From assembly GCF_002848135.1 (NCBI RefSeq), contig NZ_PKGB01000001.1, positions 124,001-188,000 of the forward strand: a stretch of 64,000 nucleotides of DNA. The letters are read 5' to 3'. The notes under the pieces were generated by a model that made no database searches, had not been told where the DNA came from, and saw only the letters and a list, made by a program, of their open reading frames with translations. Position numbers and translations under genes: made by a program. Origin of the DNA: Hydrogenovibrio sp. SC-1 (GTDB lineage: Bacteria > Pseudomonadota > Gammaproteobacteria > Thiomicrospirales > Thiomicrospiraceae). This document shows, in pieces, positions 6,509-15,590 of this stretch (position 1 is its first letter; the number at the start of each line of letters is the position of its first letter).

Positions 6509-7687
6509 ATGCCAGAAAAGCACTATCAACGTGTTTACCCCAAACTGTCGAGTTTTTACTTTGTGTACTTTATGCTGTTTGGGGCCTTTATTCCTTATAT
6601 TGGACTCTATTATCAGTCATTAGGGTTGAGCGCGATTGAAATCGGTCAATTGATGGCGGTGTTTGTCGGTACTAAAGTGGTGGCGCCGAATCTGCTGGGT
6701 TGGCTTTCCGATCATACAGGCCAACCGATACGTTGGCTGAGGTGGTGTGCGTTTCTAACGGTGCTCTTCTCGCTTGGCTGGTTATTCTTTGATCAGTTTT
6801 GGGGGCTATTGCTCACAGTCTTGGGCATGAGTTTTTTCTTTCATGCGGCCTTACCGTTATTTGAATCTTATACATTCGTTACGTTGGCGGAATTAAAACA
6901 CTGCTATGGTCGCGTTAGGCTATGGGGGTCTCTAGGGTTTATTGCTGCCGTCATTGGCGTTGGGTGGCAGTTAGATCAGTTTGCGATGACGACATTTCCT
7001 TGGGTCTTGTTGATTTTAGCGGTGATAATCTGGCTGATTACCTTTGCTGTTCGTGAGGCAAGTATGCCGGCACATGAAGAGAATGCTACAGGGTTTTTAA
7101 CCATCCTAAAGCAGCCGCATGTGGCCAGTTTGTTAGTCGTTAGCGTCTTAGTGCAATTTTCTCATGGTACCTATTACAGTTTCTACAGTATTTTCCTCAC
7201 TGATCATGGTTATAGCCATCAATGGATTGCCATACTCTGGACGTTAGGCGTTGTCGCGGAAATTGGGGTGTTTTTCTGGATGAGTCCCTTATTTGAACGT
7301 TTTTCGGTGGTGAAACTATTATGGATCAGTTTGGGGCTGACGTTGTTACGCTGGGTAATGATTCCTTTGGTGCCGGATTCGTTGCCGTTATTGTTGTTCG
7401 CACAACTGCTACATGCTGCCAGTTATGGCCTATTCCATGCCGCCGCTATTTATTTAATCGATGCCTATTTTACTGGCCGCAATCAGCATAAAGGACAAGC
7501 GATTTATGCGTCAGCCAGTCATGGATTGGGCGGGGCGTTTGGAATGTTGGTCGCGGGCTATAGTTGGTATTTTGGTGGTGCTATTTGGGGGTTTGGTATC
7601 AGTGCTTTGGCGATTGTTTTATCCATTTGGATTGCGCTGAAATGGGTTGGCAAAACGCCTAAAGCTTCAAACACCTCGGTTCTATAA
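6509..7687 (+). CDS. MFS transporter, HcaT-like
   Basis: 392-residue integral membrane protein with about 12 hydrophobic helices, start to end. The N-terminus (KLSSFYFVYFMLFGAFIPYIGLYYQSLGLSA) and the GWLSDHTG loop between helices 2 and 3 place it in the MFS_1-like group that includes the 3-phenylpropionate transporter HcaT. HcaT and its relatives are proton symporters; the substrate here cannot be told. It follows aroC by 39 bases and may share its transcript. Confidence 0.8.
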   Translation: MPEKHYQRVYPKLSSFYFVYFMLFGAFIPYIGLYYQSLGLSAIEIGQLMAVFVGTKVVAPNLLGWLSDHTGQPIRWLRWCAFLTVLFSLGWLFFDQFWGLLLTVLGMSFFFHAALPLFESYTFVTLAELKHCYGRVRLWGSLGFIAAVIGVGWQLDQFAMTTFPWVLLILAVIIWLITFAVREASMPAHEENATGFLTILKQPHVASLLVVSVLVQFSHGTYYSFYSIFLTDHGYSHQWIAILWTLGVVAEIGVFFWMSPLFERFSVVKLLWISLGLTLLRWVMIPLVPDSLPLLLFAQLLHAASYGLFHAAAIYLIDAYFTGRNQHKGQAIYASASHGLGGAFGMLVAGYSWYFGGAIWGFGISALAIVLSIWIALKWVGKTPKASNTSVL

Positions 7688-7719
7688 CAATATGAGATAT
7701 CAACATGATTTTTTTGTGT

Positions 7720-7748
7720 TTGACTTATTTTGGTGGCAACTCTAGACT
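7720..7748 (+). promoter_or_regulatory. Candidate metY promoter
   Basis: TTGACT (7720-7725), 17-base spacer, TAGACT (7743-7748), placed 72 bases before the metY start. Both hexamers differ from consensus at one or two positions. Confidence 0.5.
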
Positions 7749-7820
7749 TAAAATTCATTCTTAAAGAATCAGATAACCTAATTCCTAAATAATCAAAATC
7801 CATCATAATCAGAGGTGAAT

Positions 7821-9101
7821 ATGAAATTAGAATCGCTTGCATTACATCATGGCTATGAATCTGAAGCCACCACCAAAGCGGCCACGACGCCGATTTATCA
7901 AACCACATCTTATACATTTGATAATACCCAGCATGGTGCCGACTTATTCGATTTAAAAGTACCTGGTAATATTTACAGCCGTATTATGAACCCAACCTGC
8001 GACGTGTTGGAACAACGGATGGCGGCCATGGAAGGCGGGATTGGTGCTTTGGCCGTGGCTTCAGGAATGGCGGCGATTACCTATGCGATTCAGACCATTA
8101 CCCAAGCCGGTGATAATATTATTAGCACCAGTCAGCTCTATGGCGGGACTTATAATTTATTCGCGCATACTTTCCCTCAGCAAGGGATTGAAGTGCGAAT
8201 GAAAAAAGCCGATGATTTTGCAGGGTTTGAAGCGGCGATTGATGACCGTACTCGTGCGATTTATTGTGAATCGATAGGTAATCCGGCAGGGAATGTGGTG
8301 GATATTCCGCGTTTGGCGGAAATTGCTCATAAACATGGCATTCCAGTAATCGTGGACAATACGGTGGCCACGCCTTATTTGTGTCGTCCTTTTGAATTGG
8401 GTGCCGATATTGTGGTGCATTCGTTAACCAAATATATTGGTGGCCATGGTACAACCATTGGCGGCGTGGTGATTGATTCTGGAAAATTTGATTGGGCTGC
8501 TCAGCCTGAGCGTTTTGCGGTTTTGAATGAGCCAGATCCATCTTATCATGGTGTGTCTTATACACGTGATGTGGGTGCGGCGGCTTTTATTGCGCGTTGC
8601 CGCGTGGTGCCTTTGCGTAATACCGGGTCGGCTTTATCTGCGCACAGCGCCTTCTTGCTGATGCAAGGGTTGGAAACCTTGGGCTTACGGATGGAGCGGC
8701 ATTGTGAAAACGCCCTGAAAGTGGCGGAATATCTAAAAGCCCATCCAAAAGTCTCTTGGGTCAATTATGCTGGATTGCCATCGGATCGTTATCATGAGCT
8801 GTGTCAAACCGTGACGCATGGTCAGGCATCCGGTATTTTGAGTTTTGGCATTAAAGGCGGCCGTGAGGCCGGCGCGCAGTTTATTGATGCTTTGCAAATG
8901 ATTTTGAGATTGGTCAATATTGGCGATGCTAAATCTTTAGCGTGTCACCCAGCGACCACGACCCATCGTCAGCTCAATGCTGAAGAACTTGAAACGGCAG
9001 GGGTCTCTGAAGACTTGGTTCGAATCTCCGTGGGGATTGAGCATATTGATGATATTTTGGCGGATATCGAGCAAGCATTAGCGGCGGTGACTGAGGTATA
9101 A
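7821..9101 (+). CDS. metY: O-acetylhomoserine sulfhydrylase
   Basis: PLP enzyme of the Cys/Met metabolism family that makes homocysteine from O-acetylhomoserine and sulfide (direct sulfhydrylation). About 426 residues, longer than MetB/MetC (about 390) and right for MetY. Signatures: ATTPIYQTTSYTFD near the N-terminus, SQLYGGTYNLF, VDNTVATPYLCRPFELGADIVVHSLTKYIGGHG with the PLP lysine, and the long C-terminal half with SLACHPATTTHRQ. ATG 7821 follows AGAGG at a short distance; GTG 7815 is also in frame. A direct route from sulfide suits a sulfur-metabolising organism. Confidence 0.95.
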   Translation: MKLESLALHHGYESEATTKAATTPIYQTTSYTFDNTQHGADLFDLKVPGNIYSRIMNPTCDVLEQRMAAMEGGIGALAVASGMAAITYAIQTITQAGDNIISTSQLYGGTYNLFAHTFPQQGIEVRMKKADDFAGFEAAIDDRTRAIYCESIGNPAGNVVDIPRLAEIAHKHGIPVIVDNTVATPYLCRPFELGADIVVHSLTKYIGGHGTTIGGVVIDSGKFDWAAQPERFAVLNEPDPSYHGVSYTRDVGAAAFIARCRVVPLRNTGSALSAHSAFLLMQGLETLGLRMERHCENALKVAEYLKAHPKVSWVNYAGLPSDRYHELCQTVTHGQASGILSFGIKGGREAGAQFIDALQMILRLVNIGDAKSLACHPATTTHRQLNAEELETAGVSEDLVRISVGIEHIDDILADIEQALAAVTEV

Positions 9102-9128
9102 TACCTTACTCACAAGTTGGCAATTAGA

Positions 9129-9165
9129 AAGGCTTTGACAGGGTTGACCTGCAAAGCCTTTTTTA
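9129..9165 (+). terminator. Intrinsic terminator after metY
   Basis: Nine-base stem AAGGCTTTG / CAAAGCCTT with a 14-base loop followed by TTTT, in the gap between metY and gloA. The gloA ribosome site begins just after it. Confidence 0.75.
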
Positions 9166-9180
9166 TGTAAAGGAGTTTAT

Positions 9181-9564
9181 ATGCGTTTATTACATACGAT
9201 GTTAAGAGTGGGCGATTTAGACAAGTCGATACAGTTCTATACAGAAGTGTTAGGCATGACACTCTTAAGACGAAAGGAGTATCCTGAAGGGGAATTTACC
9301 CTCGCATTTCTGGGGTATGGCAATGAAGCAGACAATACCGTATTGGAATTGACCTACAATTGGGGACAATCGCAATATGACTTGGGTGAGGGGTATGGGC
9401 ATATCGCCATCGAAGTTGAGGATGTGTATCAAGCCGCGGATGCGATTCAGGCTGCAGGTGGTAAAATTCTTCGACCTGCTGGACCAATGAATGCCGGAAC
9501 CACTATTATTGCATTTGTTGAAGACCCGGATGGTTATCAAATCGAATTAATTGGCGCTAAATAG
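9181..9564 (+). CDS. gloA: Lactoylglutathione lyase (glyoxalase I)
   Basis: Cytoplasmic metalloenzyme that isomerises the hemithioacetal of methylglyoxal and glutathione to S-lactoylglutathione. 127 residues, the usual length of the short bacterial form. Two beta-alpha-beta-beta-beta modules with metal ligands: H5 (LLHTMLRV), E56 ([11 protein letters not shown]), H74 (GYGHIAIEV) and E122 ([10 protein letters not shown]). The variant [19 protein letters not shown] is diagnostic. AAGGAG lies five bases before the ATG. It has its own transcript start after the metY terminator, or reads through from it. Confidence 0.96.
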   Translation: MRLLHTMLRVGDLDKSIQFYTEVLGMTLLRRKEYPEGEFTLAFLGYGNEADNTVLELTYNWGQSQYDLGEGYGHIAIEVEDVYQAADAIQAAGGKILRPAGPMNAGTTIIAFVEDPDGYQIELIGAK

Positions 9565-9606
9565 CACTCAATTTGAACAGTTTTAGACAGTTAAAAAGGA
9601 AAAATA

Positions 9607-9918
9607 ATGTCTCAATTTGAAAATGTCACGGTTGTTAAAGCGGCCAATATCTATTACGGCGGCAAAGTCACCAGTCGTACGGTTTTGTTTGCTGACGGCT
9701 CTAAAAAGACGCTCGGTATTTTATTGCCAGGAGATTACACCTTTGGCACCGAAGCGGCAGAGTTGATGGAAATGTTGGCGGGCGAAGTCGCAGTATTACT
9801 GCCGGGTGAAAGTGAGTGGCGCACGGTATTGGCAGGGGAGTCTTTTGAAGTGCCTGCTAATGCATCGTTTGATATCAAAGTGAAAACTGTCGCAGATTAT
9901 TGCTGTTCTTACTTTTAA
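9607..9918 (+). CDS. ppnP: Pyrimidine/purine nucleoside phosphorylase
   Basis: 103-residue single-domain cupin of the former DUF1255/YaiE family; E. coli PpnP splits nucleosides with phosphate to base and ribose-1-phosphate. The whole protein matches: N-terminal [23 protein letters not shown], the [20 protein letters not shown] core, and the end [16 protein letters not shown]. The ribosome site AAAAAGGA lies just before the ATG. It follows gloA by 42 bases and is convergent with the RND operon. Confidence 0.93.
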   Translation: MSQFENVTVVKAANIYYGGKVTSRTVLFADGSKKTLGILLPGDYTFGTEAAELMEMLAGEVAVLLPGESEWRTVLAGESFEVPANASFDIKVKTVADYCCSYF

Positions 9919-9947
9919 TTCAATTTTACTCTCAATACTTACCCTTG

Positions 9948-9971
9948 AAATAACCAGGCCTGGTTATTTTA
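9948..9971. terminator. CCAGGCCTGG palindromic terminator, copy 3 (bidirectional)
   Basis: CCAGGCCTGG (9954-9963) within a perfect 22-base palindrome (9948-9969) whose ends are A-rich and T-rich on either strand. It sits between the convergent ppnP and RND pump genes and can end both transcripts. Confidence 0.8.
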
Positions 9972-9998
9972 AGGGCTCATTTCAATGTTGCCCATTCC

Positions 9999-12900
9999 TT
10001 AGTTTGTCACAGTTTTCGCCTGAAACCACTGGTACATCAACACAAAGAACAGCGGTACTAAGAAAATACCCAGTGCGGTTGCACTGATCATACCACCTAA
10101 TACTGCGGTACCGATCGCATTGTGCGCACCAGAACCCGCACCGGAGCTGAGGGCTAACGGCAGTACGCCAAACCCAAAGGCCAACGAAGTCATTAAAATG
10201 GGTCTGAGACGCATTTTTGCGGCTTGAATGGTCGCTTCGATGGCATTCATACCTTCTTCAACCAAGTCTTTAGAAAACTCGACAATCAAAATGGCATTCT
10301 TGGTTGCCAGTCCAACGATGGTTAATAGGCCAACTTGAAAGTAAATATCGCTCGGCTTGGCAAAAAAGTGTGCGGCCAATAACGTGCCTAATACGCCTAA
10401 TGGCACAATCAGTATGACAGAAATCGGTAGTGTCCAACTTTCATAGAGCGCGGCTAAACACAAGAAAACCACCAGTATCGACAAAACATACAGTAAGGTA
10501 GCTTTTTCGCCAGCTGCTTTTTCTTCATAAGATAAGCCTGTCCATTCAATGCTAACGCCTTTTGGTAGCTGCTTACTCAGTGCTTCAACGGTCGCCATCG
10601 CTTCTCCTGAACTGATATGCGGAGGCGACATGCCTAATATTTGCAAGGCGGCTTGACCGTTATAACGTTCTAATTTGGGCGATTCTTTAATCCAAGTCAT
10701 GTCCACAAATGCCGATACTGGAATCATATCGCCTGTTTTATTGCGTACATACCAGTCGTTAAAGTTATCTGGGGTTGAGCGGTATTGCGGTTCAGATTGA
10801 ACATAGATGCGTTTGACCTTCCCTTGCTTAATAAAGTCATCCACATAGGCACGTCCCCAAGCAATAGAGAGAGATTGGTTAATGTCGGCAATCGACAATC
10901 CCAAGGCTTGCGCTTTTTGTTTATTAACTTGTACCGATAGCACTGCGGCGGGTTCTTGACCGTTAGGACGCACTCCGACTAAATTTGGATTTTGGCTGGC
11001 CATGCCTAGCATTTGATTGCGGGCATTATAGAGTTGTTCACGGCCAAAACCACCAGTATCTTTGACATAAAAATTAAAGCCCATTGCATTCCCCAATTCC
11101 ATAACAGGCGGTGGGGCAAAGGCAAATACCATCGCTTCTTTAATCTGACTGAAAGCGCCCATGGCTCGACCCGCAATCGCATTCACACTGCGGCTGGGAT
11201 CAGTTCTTTCAGACCAATCTTTGAGGCGAACAAAGGCAATGGCAGTATTTTGACCGGTCCCAGAGAAGTTGAATCCAATAACGGTAAACAAGGCTTCAAT
11301 ATTCTCTTTCTCGGTTTCTAAATAGTGATGTTCCAATTTCTTAACCACTTCCAGGGTATCTTCTTGAGTGGCGCCAGAAGGCATCATTACTTGGCTTAAT
11401 AGCATGCCTTGGTCTTCATTTGGTAAAAAGCCGGCGGGTGTTTTGGCATAAAGATAACCAACACTCCCGACAATCAGTAAGTAAATGCCAAAAAAGAGAT
11501 AACGATGACGGATAATGCCTTTCACGCCCTGACCATAGGCATGGGTACCTCGGTCAAATTGTCGGTTAAACCAACCAAAGAACCCTTTAGATTCGGCGGC
11601 TTTATCCACTGGTTTTAACAGGGTGGCGCATAACGCTGGTGTGAGAATAAAGGCGGCAAGTACCGAGAGCACCATCGCCGAAACAATGGTAACGGCGAAT
11701 TGCTGGTAAATAACCCCTGCGGAGCCTGGAAAAAAGGCCATCGGCAAAAACACTGCACTCAGCACCAGGCCGATACCGATTAGGGCGCCGGAAATTTGGT
11801 TCATAGATTTATGGGTGGCTTCTTTGGCGGGTAAATTTTCCTCATGCATTACCCTTTCCACATTCTCTACGACGACGATGGCATCATCGACTAACAGACC
11901 GATGGCCAATACCATGGCAAACATGGTGAGGGTGTTAATTGAGTAGCCGAAGTAGGACAGCACACCAAAAGTACCCAACAGCACTACAGGAACGGTAATG
12001 GTCGGAATCAGTGTTGCGCGAAGATTGCCCAGGAATAGGTACATAATTAACACCACCAAAATAATGGCTTCGATTAGGGTTTGTACCACCCCTTCAATTG
12101 ACAGTTTAATAAACGGTGTGGTGTCATAGGCTTTGACGTAAGACATTCCTTCAGGGAAGTAGGGTGCCAGTTCATCGAGTTTGGCCATGACTCTTTCAGC
12201 AGTCTCCAGGGCATTGGCATTGGCTGCCGTTTTCACTGCGAAACCTGCAGCAGGTGCTCCTTTATAACGCGCCGTTCGAGCATAACTTTCAGCACCAATT
12301 TCGACACGAGCCACATCACTTAGTGTGACAGAAGTACCATCTTCGGCAGTTTTAATAACGATCTGTTCGAATTCGCTGACATTTTTCAAACGGCTTTGTA
12401 AATTCACCACCACGTTAATTGGCTGATTAACAGGCGCGGGGGCGTCTCCCAATTGGCCAGCGGTCACCACAGCATTATGGGTGCGAATGGCATTGACAAT
12501 ATCGTTGGGAATCAATTGGTGGTTTGCCAGTTTGTAGGGGTCTAGCCAGACGCGTAATGCGTATTCAGCACTGAATTGCATGACTTCGCCAACTCCATCC
12601 AAGCGACTGATCGGGTCAACAATATGGGTGCCAATATAGTCTCCTAAGTCGGTCGCACTGAAGGTGTTGTCCGGTGAGATAAACCCAATGACCATTAAAA
12701 AATTACGAACCGATTTAGCGACCTGAATCCCTTGCCGTTGTACCGGTTCGGGTAAGGATGTCATGGCGGCTTGCAGTTTGTTTTGAATCTGCATTTGGGC
12801 AATGTCAGCATCGGTTCCCGTTTTAAAGGTGAGGGTAATATTGGCTTGTCCAGTCGATTCGCTGGTAGCGGACATATACATTAAGTTGTCTAACCCTTTC

Positions 12901-13142
12901 ATTTTGCTTTCAATGATTTGGGTGACGGTATTCTCAATGGTTTTCGCCGAGGCACCGGGGTAGGTGGCGGTAATGGTAATGGTTGGCGGCGCGATGGCTG
13001 GATATTGTGAAATAGGTAGGTTAACGACCGATAAGGTACCGGCAATCATCACTAATAGTGCAATCACCCATGCAAACACCGGGCGATTAATAAAGAAAGT
13101 GGCGAAAGAATGACGATGGTGGCGGTGGCTGGTTTCAGACAT
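9999..13142 (-). CDS. RND multidrug efflux pump, inner-membrane AcrB-type subunit
   Basis: 1047 residues, full length for the HAE1 family. Proton-driven trimeric exporter of drugs and other amphiphiles. N-terminal helix (RPVFAWVIALLVMIAGTLSV), large periplasmic porter loops, and the proton-relay aspartate pair in GLLVDDAIVVVENVER (TM4) with the lysine of GLATKNAILIVEF (TM10). The segment SGAGSGAHNAIGTAVLGGM near the C-terminus is typical of AcrB/MexB. Its ATG shares one base with the stop of the adaptor gene (TAATG), so the two are translationally coupled. No outer-membrane TolC/OprM gene is adjacent, so the channel must come from elsewhere. Substrates cannot be read from sequence. Confidence 0.95.
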   Translation of the reverse strand: MSETSHRHHRHSFATFFINRPVFAWVIALLVMIAGTLSVVNLPISQYPAIAPPTITITATYPGASAKTIENTVTQIIESKMKGLDNLMYMSATSESTGQANITLTFKTGTDADIAQMQIQNKLQAAMTSLPEPVQRQGIQVAKSVRNFLMVIGFISPDNTFSATDLGDYIGTHIVDPISRLDGVGEVMQFSAEYALRVWLDPYKLANHQLIPNDIVNAIRTHNAVVTAGQLGDAPAPVNQPINVVVNLQSRLKNVSEFEQIVIKTAEDGTSVTLSDVARVEIGAESYARTARYKGAPAAGFAVKTAANANALETAERVMAKLDELAPYFPEGMSYVKAYDTTPFIKLSIEGVVQTLIEAIILVVLIMYLFLGNLRATLIPTITVPVVLLGTFGVLSYFGYSINTLTMFAMVLAIGLLVDDAIVVVENVERVMHEENLPAKEATHKSMNQISGALIGIGLVLSAVFLPMAFFPGSAGVIYQQFAVTIVSAMVLSVLAAFILTPALCATLLKPVDKAAESKGFFGWFNRQFDRGTHAYGQGVKGIIRHRYLFFGIYLLIVGSVGYLYAKTPAGFLPNEDQGMLLSQVMMPSGATQEDTLEVVKKLEHHYLETEKENIEALFTVIGFNFSGTGQNTAIAFVRLKDWSERTDPSRSVNAIAGRAMGAFSQIKEAMVFAFAPPPVMELGNAMGFNFYVKDTGGFGREQLYNARNQMLGMASQNPNLVGVRPNGQEPAAVLSVQVNKQKAQALGLSIADINQSLSIAWGRAYVDDFIKQGKVKRIYVQSEPQYRSTPDNFNDWYVRNKTGDMIPVSAFVDMTWIKESPKLERYNGQAALQILGMSPPHISSGEAMATVEALSKQLPKGVSIEWTGLSYEEKAAGEKATLLYVLSILVVFLCLAALYESWTLPISVILIVPLGVLGTLLAAHFFAKPSDIYFQVGLLTIVGLATKNAILIVEFSKDLVEEGMNAIEATIQAAKMRLRPILMTSLAFGFGVLPLALSSGAGSGAHNAIGTAVLGGMISATALGIFLVPLFFVLMYQWFQAKTVTN

Positions 13143-14320
13143 TAGCTAGCGCCTCCCTGTACAGGGATTAGGGCAGCCTTCATGCCAGGACGAATGAATT
13201 GAAGGCCTTTAACAATCACTTGGTCTCCAGGTGCTAAGCCATCGGTAATAATCCAGTTTTCTTGATATAAGCCAGCCTCTTTGACAGGCTTAACAGCAAC
13301 GGTATTGTCTGGCGTTAGAACCATGACAAATGGCTGACCTAACGCATTGCGTTGTAATGAAAGGGTTGGAATCAGCGCGACTTGTTCCAACATGCCTGTG
13401 GTAACTTGACCTTGCATAAACATACCCGGCAGAATTAAGGTGTCGGGGTTTTGAAATTGCGTTCTTAAAATCACCGCATCGGTAGCTGGATTCACTTGGA
13501 ATTCTGATAGTAAGATTTTGCCAGTGCTTGGGTAAGGTTGGTGTGGTAGTTTAAGGCGTACAGGATAATCCGCTAGATTCACCTGTTCATTTGCTAAAGC
13601 TTTTCGCAAAGGCAATGCCTGATTAGCCGTGACCGAAAAATCAACATAAATGGGGTCAAGTTGCTGAATCGTTGCGAGTGATTGCGCCTGGTTGGTGGTA
13701 ACTAAAGCTCCTTTTGTAACGGTAGAGCGACCAATGCGACCACTGATAGGTGCCTTAATTTGGGTTCTTTCAAGCTGTATAGCTGCCGTTTTGAGGGCGG
13801 CTTGATTGGCGGCTAAATTGGCTTTGGCTTCACGTAATAATGCCTTGGCATCATCCAAAACTTGTTCGCTGACCGCATTAATTTTAACTAATCGCTCATT
13901 ACGAGTCACTTTGATTTGAGCATTGGTCAGTAAGGCTTTGGACTTTTCAACGGCCGCCTTAGCACTTTCGTATAAGGCTTGATAACTGGCAGCATCCAGT
14001 TGGTAAAGCGTATCTCCTTTATTGACGAAGGAGCCTTCTTTGAAAAGACGTTGGGTAATAATGCCTTCAACCTGGGGGCGGATTTCTGCCGTGGCAGATG
14101 CCTGAGCGCGCCCCGTAATGGCTAATTGATTGGGTACCTGTGTCATTTGCACAGAGAGGACGCCCACTTGCGGTAATCTCATAGCCGGATTGGCTTTTTG
14201 TGCAGGTTTTGCAGCGGGGGTTTTTGAGTCGTCGCAAGCAGTAAGGCCTAATGCCAAACTTGCTAAGAGTAGTCCTTTGAGTGCAATCAAAGTCGGTGCA
14301 GAAAATAAACGGGTTTCCAT
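13142..14320 (-). CDS. RND efflux periplasmic adaptor, AcrA-type lipoprotein
   Basis: 392-residue membrane-fusion protein that links the AcrB-type pump to an outer-membrane channel. The signal peptide ends in a lipobox (LGLTAC, Cys at about 29), so it should be anchored in the inner membrane as a lipoprotein. Lipoyl half-motifs (PQVEGIITQRLFKEGSFVNKGDTLYQLD and TQIKAPISGRIGRS) flank a coiled-coil hairpin around 100-170. First gene of the pump operon, with an inverted repeat 50-67 bases upstream that looks like a repressor site. Confidence 0.94.
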   Translation of the reverse strand: METRLFSAPTLIALKGLLLASLALGLTACDDSKTPAAKPAQKANPAMRLPQVGVLSVQMTQVPNQLAITGRAQASATAEIRPQVEGIITQRLFKEGSFVNKGDTLYQLDAASYQALYESAKAAVEKSKALLTNAQIKVTRNERLVKINAVSEQVLDDAKALLREAKANLAANQAALKTAAIQLERTQIKAPISGRIGRSTVTKGALVTTNQAQSLATIQQLDPIYVDFSVTANQALPLRKALANEQVNLADYPVRLKLPHQPYPSTGKILLSEFQVNPATDAVILRTQFQNPDTLILPGMFMQGQVTTGMLEQVALIPTLSLQRNALGQPFVMVLTPDNTVAVKPVKEAGLYQENWIITDGLAPGDQVIVKGLQFIRPGMKAALIPVQGGAS

Positions 14321-14369
14321 GATAGCTATCCTTGCTATTTATATTGAAGATCTATTGTAACGGATGTAG

Positions 14370-14387
14370 TGTTACTTTGGTGTAACA
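14370..14387. promoter_or_regulatory. Inverted repeat upstream of RND operon, candidate operator
   Basis: Perfect six-base half-sites TGTTAC (14370-14375) and GTAACA (14382-14387) around a six-base centre. A further GTAAC half-site lies at 14357-14361. Position and symmetry fit a TetR- or MarR-type repressor site for the pump genes; no regulator gene is next to it. Confidence 0.5.
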
Positions 14388-14415
14388 TTTTTATAAAGCA
14401 GCGCAGAAAATAGCA

Positions 14416-14440
14416 AAAACGCCCAGGCCTGGGCGTTTTA
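14416..14440. terminator. CCAGGCCTGG palindromic terminator, copy 4
   Basis: CCAGGCCTGG (14423-14432) inside a perfect 24-base palindrome (14416-14439), A-rich on the left and T-rich on the right. It lies downstream of trpS (minus strand) and upstream of the RND promoter region, so it should end trpS transcripts. Confidence 0.75.
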
Positions 14441-14475
14441 AAAGGGGAAAGCTAGTTTCGTTAGGGGGGTATCGT

Positions 14476-15480
14476 TTAGGGCAAAATAAAACCGATGGCT
14501 TCTTGTACCGCTTCTAAAGTGGGTTGAGCTTGCGATTTAGCGCGGTCAGCTCCTTGTTTTAGGATGGCTTTCAGATCAGACTCGTTTTGTCTCAGCTGGT
14601 GATAACGTTGTTGGATCGGGGCTAGGTAGTCGGCAACCAGTTCGCCCAATTCGACTTTGAGGTGACCATACATTTTGCCTTCAAAGTGCTGTACAACTGA
14701 CTCAATAGGCTGACCGCTAATGACAGAGTAAATGGTGAGCAGGTTAGAAACGCCCTGTTTGTTTTCAGGGTCATAGTTAATTTCTGTACCCGAATCGGTC
14801 TGTGCCTTTTTGAATTTCTTAATAATGGTTTTCGGGTCGTCCAGTAGTCCTATAAAGTTGTTTTTATTGGTATCCGATTTTGACATCTTTGACGTCGGAT
14901 CTTGCAAGCTCATAATACGACCACCCGAGGTAGTCGGCGGAATAAAGGGTTCGGGAATTTTGAAAATCTCACGATCAAACCGATTGTTAAAGCGATGGGC
15001 AATGTCACGCGCTAATTCTAAGTGCTGTTTTTGGTCTGCACCAACAGGTACTTTTTCTGTTTGATAAAGCAGAATGTCAGCCGCCATCAATACTGGATAA
15101 TCAAATAGCCCAACATTAATGTTCTGCGCATGCTTTTGCGATTTATCTTTAAATTGTGTCATGCGGCTGAGCTCACCCATATAGGCAGAGCAGTTGAGTA
15201 TCCATGCTAATTCACTATGCGCGGGCACATGAGATTGGATAAACACCGTGCTTTGATCTGGATCAATGCCGCTGGCCAGATAGAGCGCCACAAAATCTAG
15301 ACTTCGCTTAGCAAGATCCGCAGGTGATTGTTCAACAGTAATGGCATGCATATTCACCAAGGAAAATAAACAATGGTAGTCAGATTGCATTGTGACCCAG
15401 TTTTTAATGGAGCCAATATAATTGCCAATCATTAAATCACCAGAAGGTTGGATGCCACTGAATAAAGTTGGTTTTTGCAT
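14476..15480 (-). CDS. trpS: Tryptophanyl-tRNA synthetase
   Basis: 334-residue class I aminoacyl-tRNA synthetase, full length, that charges tRNA-Trp in the cytoplasm. The Rossmann fold starts at [21 protein letters not shown] (HIGH-type motif as GNYIG), followed by [14 protein letters not shown] and the KMSKS loop. It stands alone between the RND operon and bepA, with a palindromic terminator downstream. Confidence 0.97.
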   Translation of the reverse strand: MQKPTLFSGIQPSGDLMIGNYIGSIKNWVTMQSDYHCLFSLVNMHAITVEQSPADLAKRSLDFVALYLASGIDPDQSTVFIQSHVPAHSELAWILNCSAYMGELSRMTQFKDKSQKHAQNINVGLFDYPVLMAADILLYQTEKVPVGADQKQHLELARDIAHRFNNRFDREIFKIPEPFIPPTTSGGRIMSLQDPTSKMSKSDTNKNNFIGLLDDPKTIIKKFKKAQTDSGTEINYDPENKQGVSNLLTIYSVISGQPIESVVQHFEGKMYGHLKVELGELVADYLAPIQQRYHQLRQNESDLKAILKQGADRAKSQAQPTLEAVQEAIGFILP

Positions 15481-15590
15481 AGCGAAGTCCGTTAGTTATC
15501 GTTGATCAATTTTTAAAAAGAACGTATTTTCGCACTTTTTTGGTTAAAAAGCGAAAAAGTACAGCGATGTGGTTTTGCCATACAATTAGG

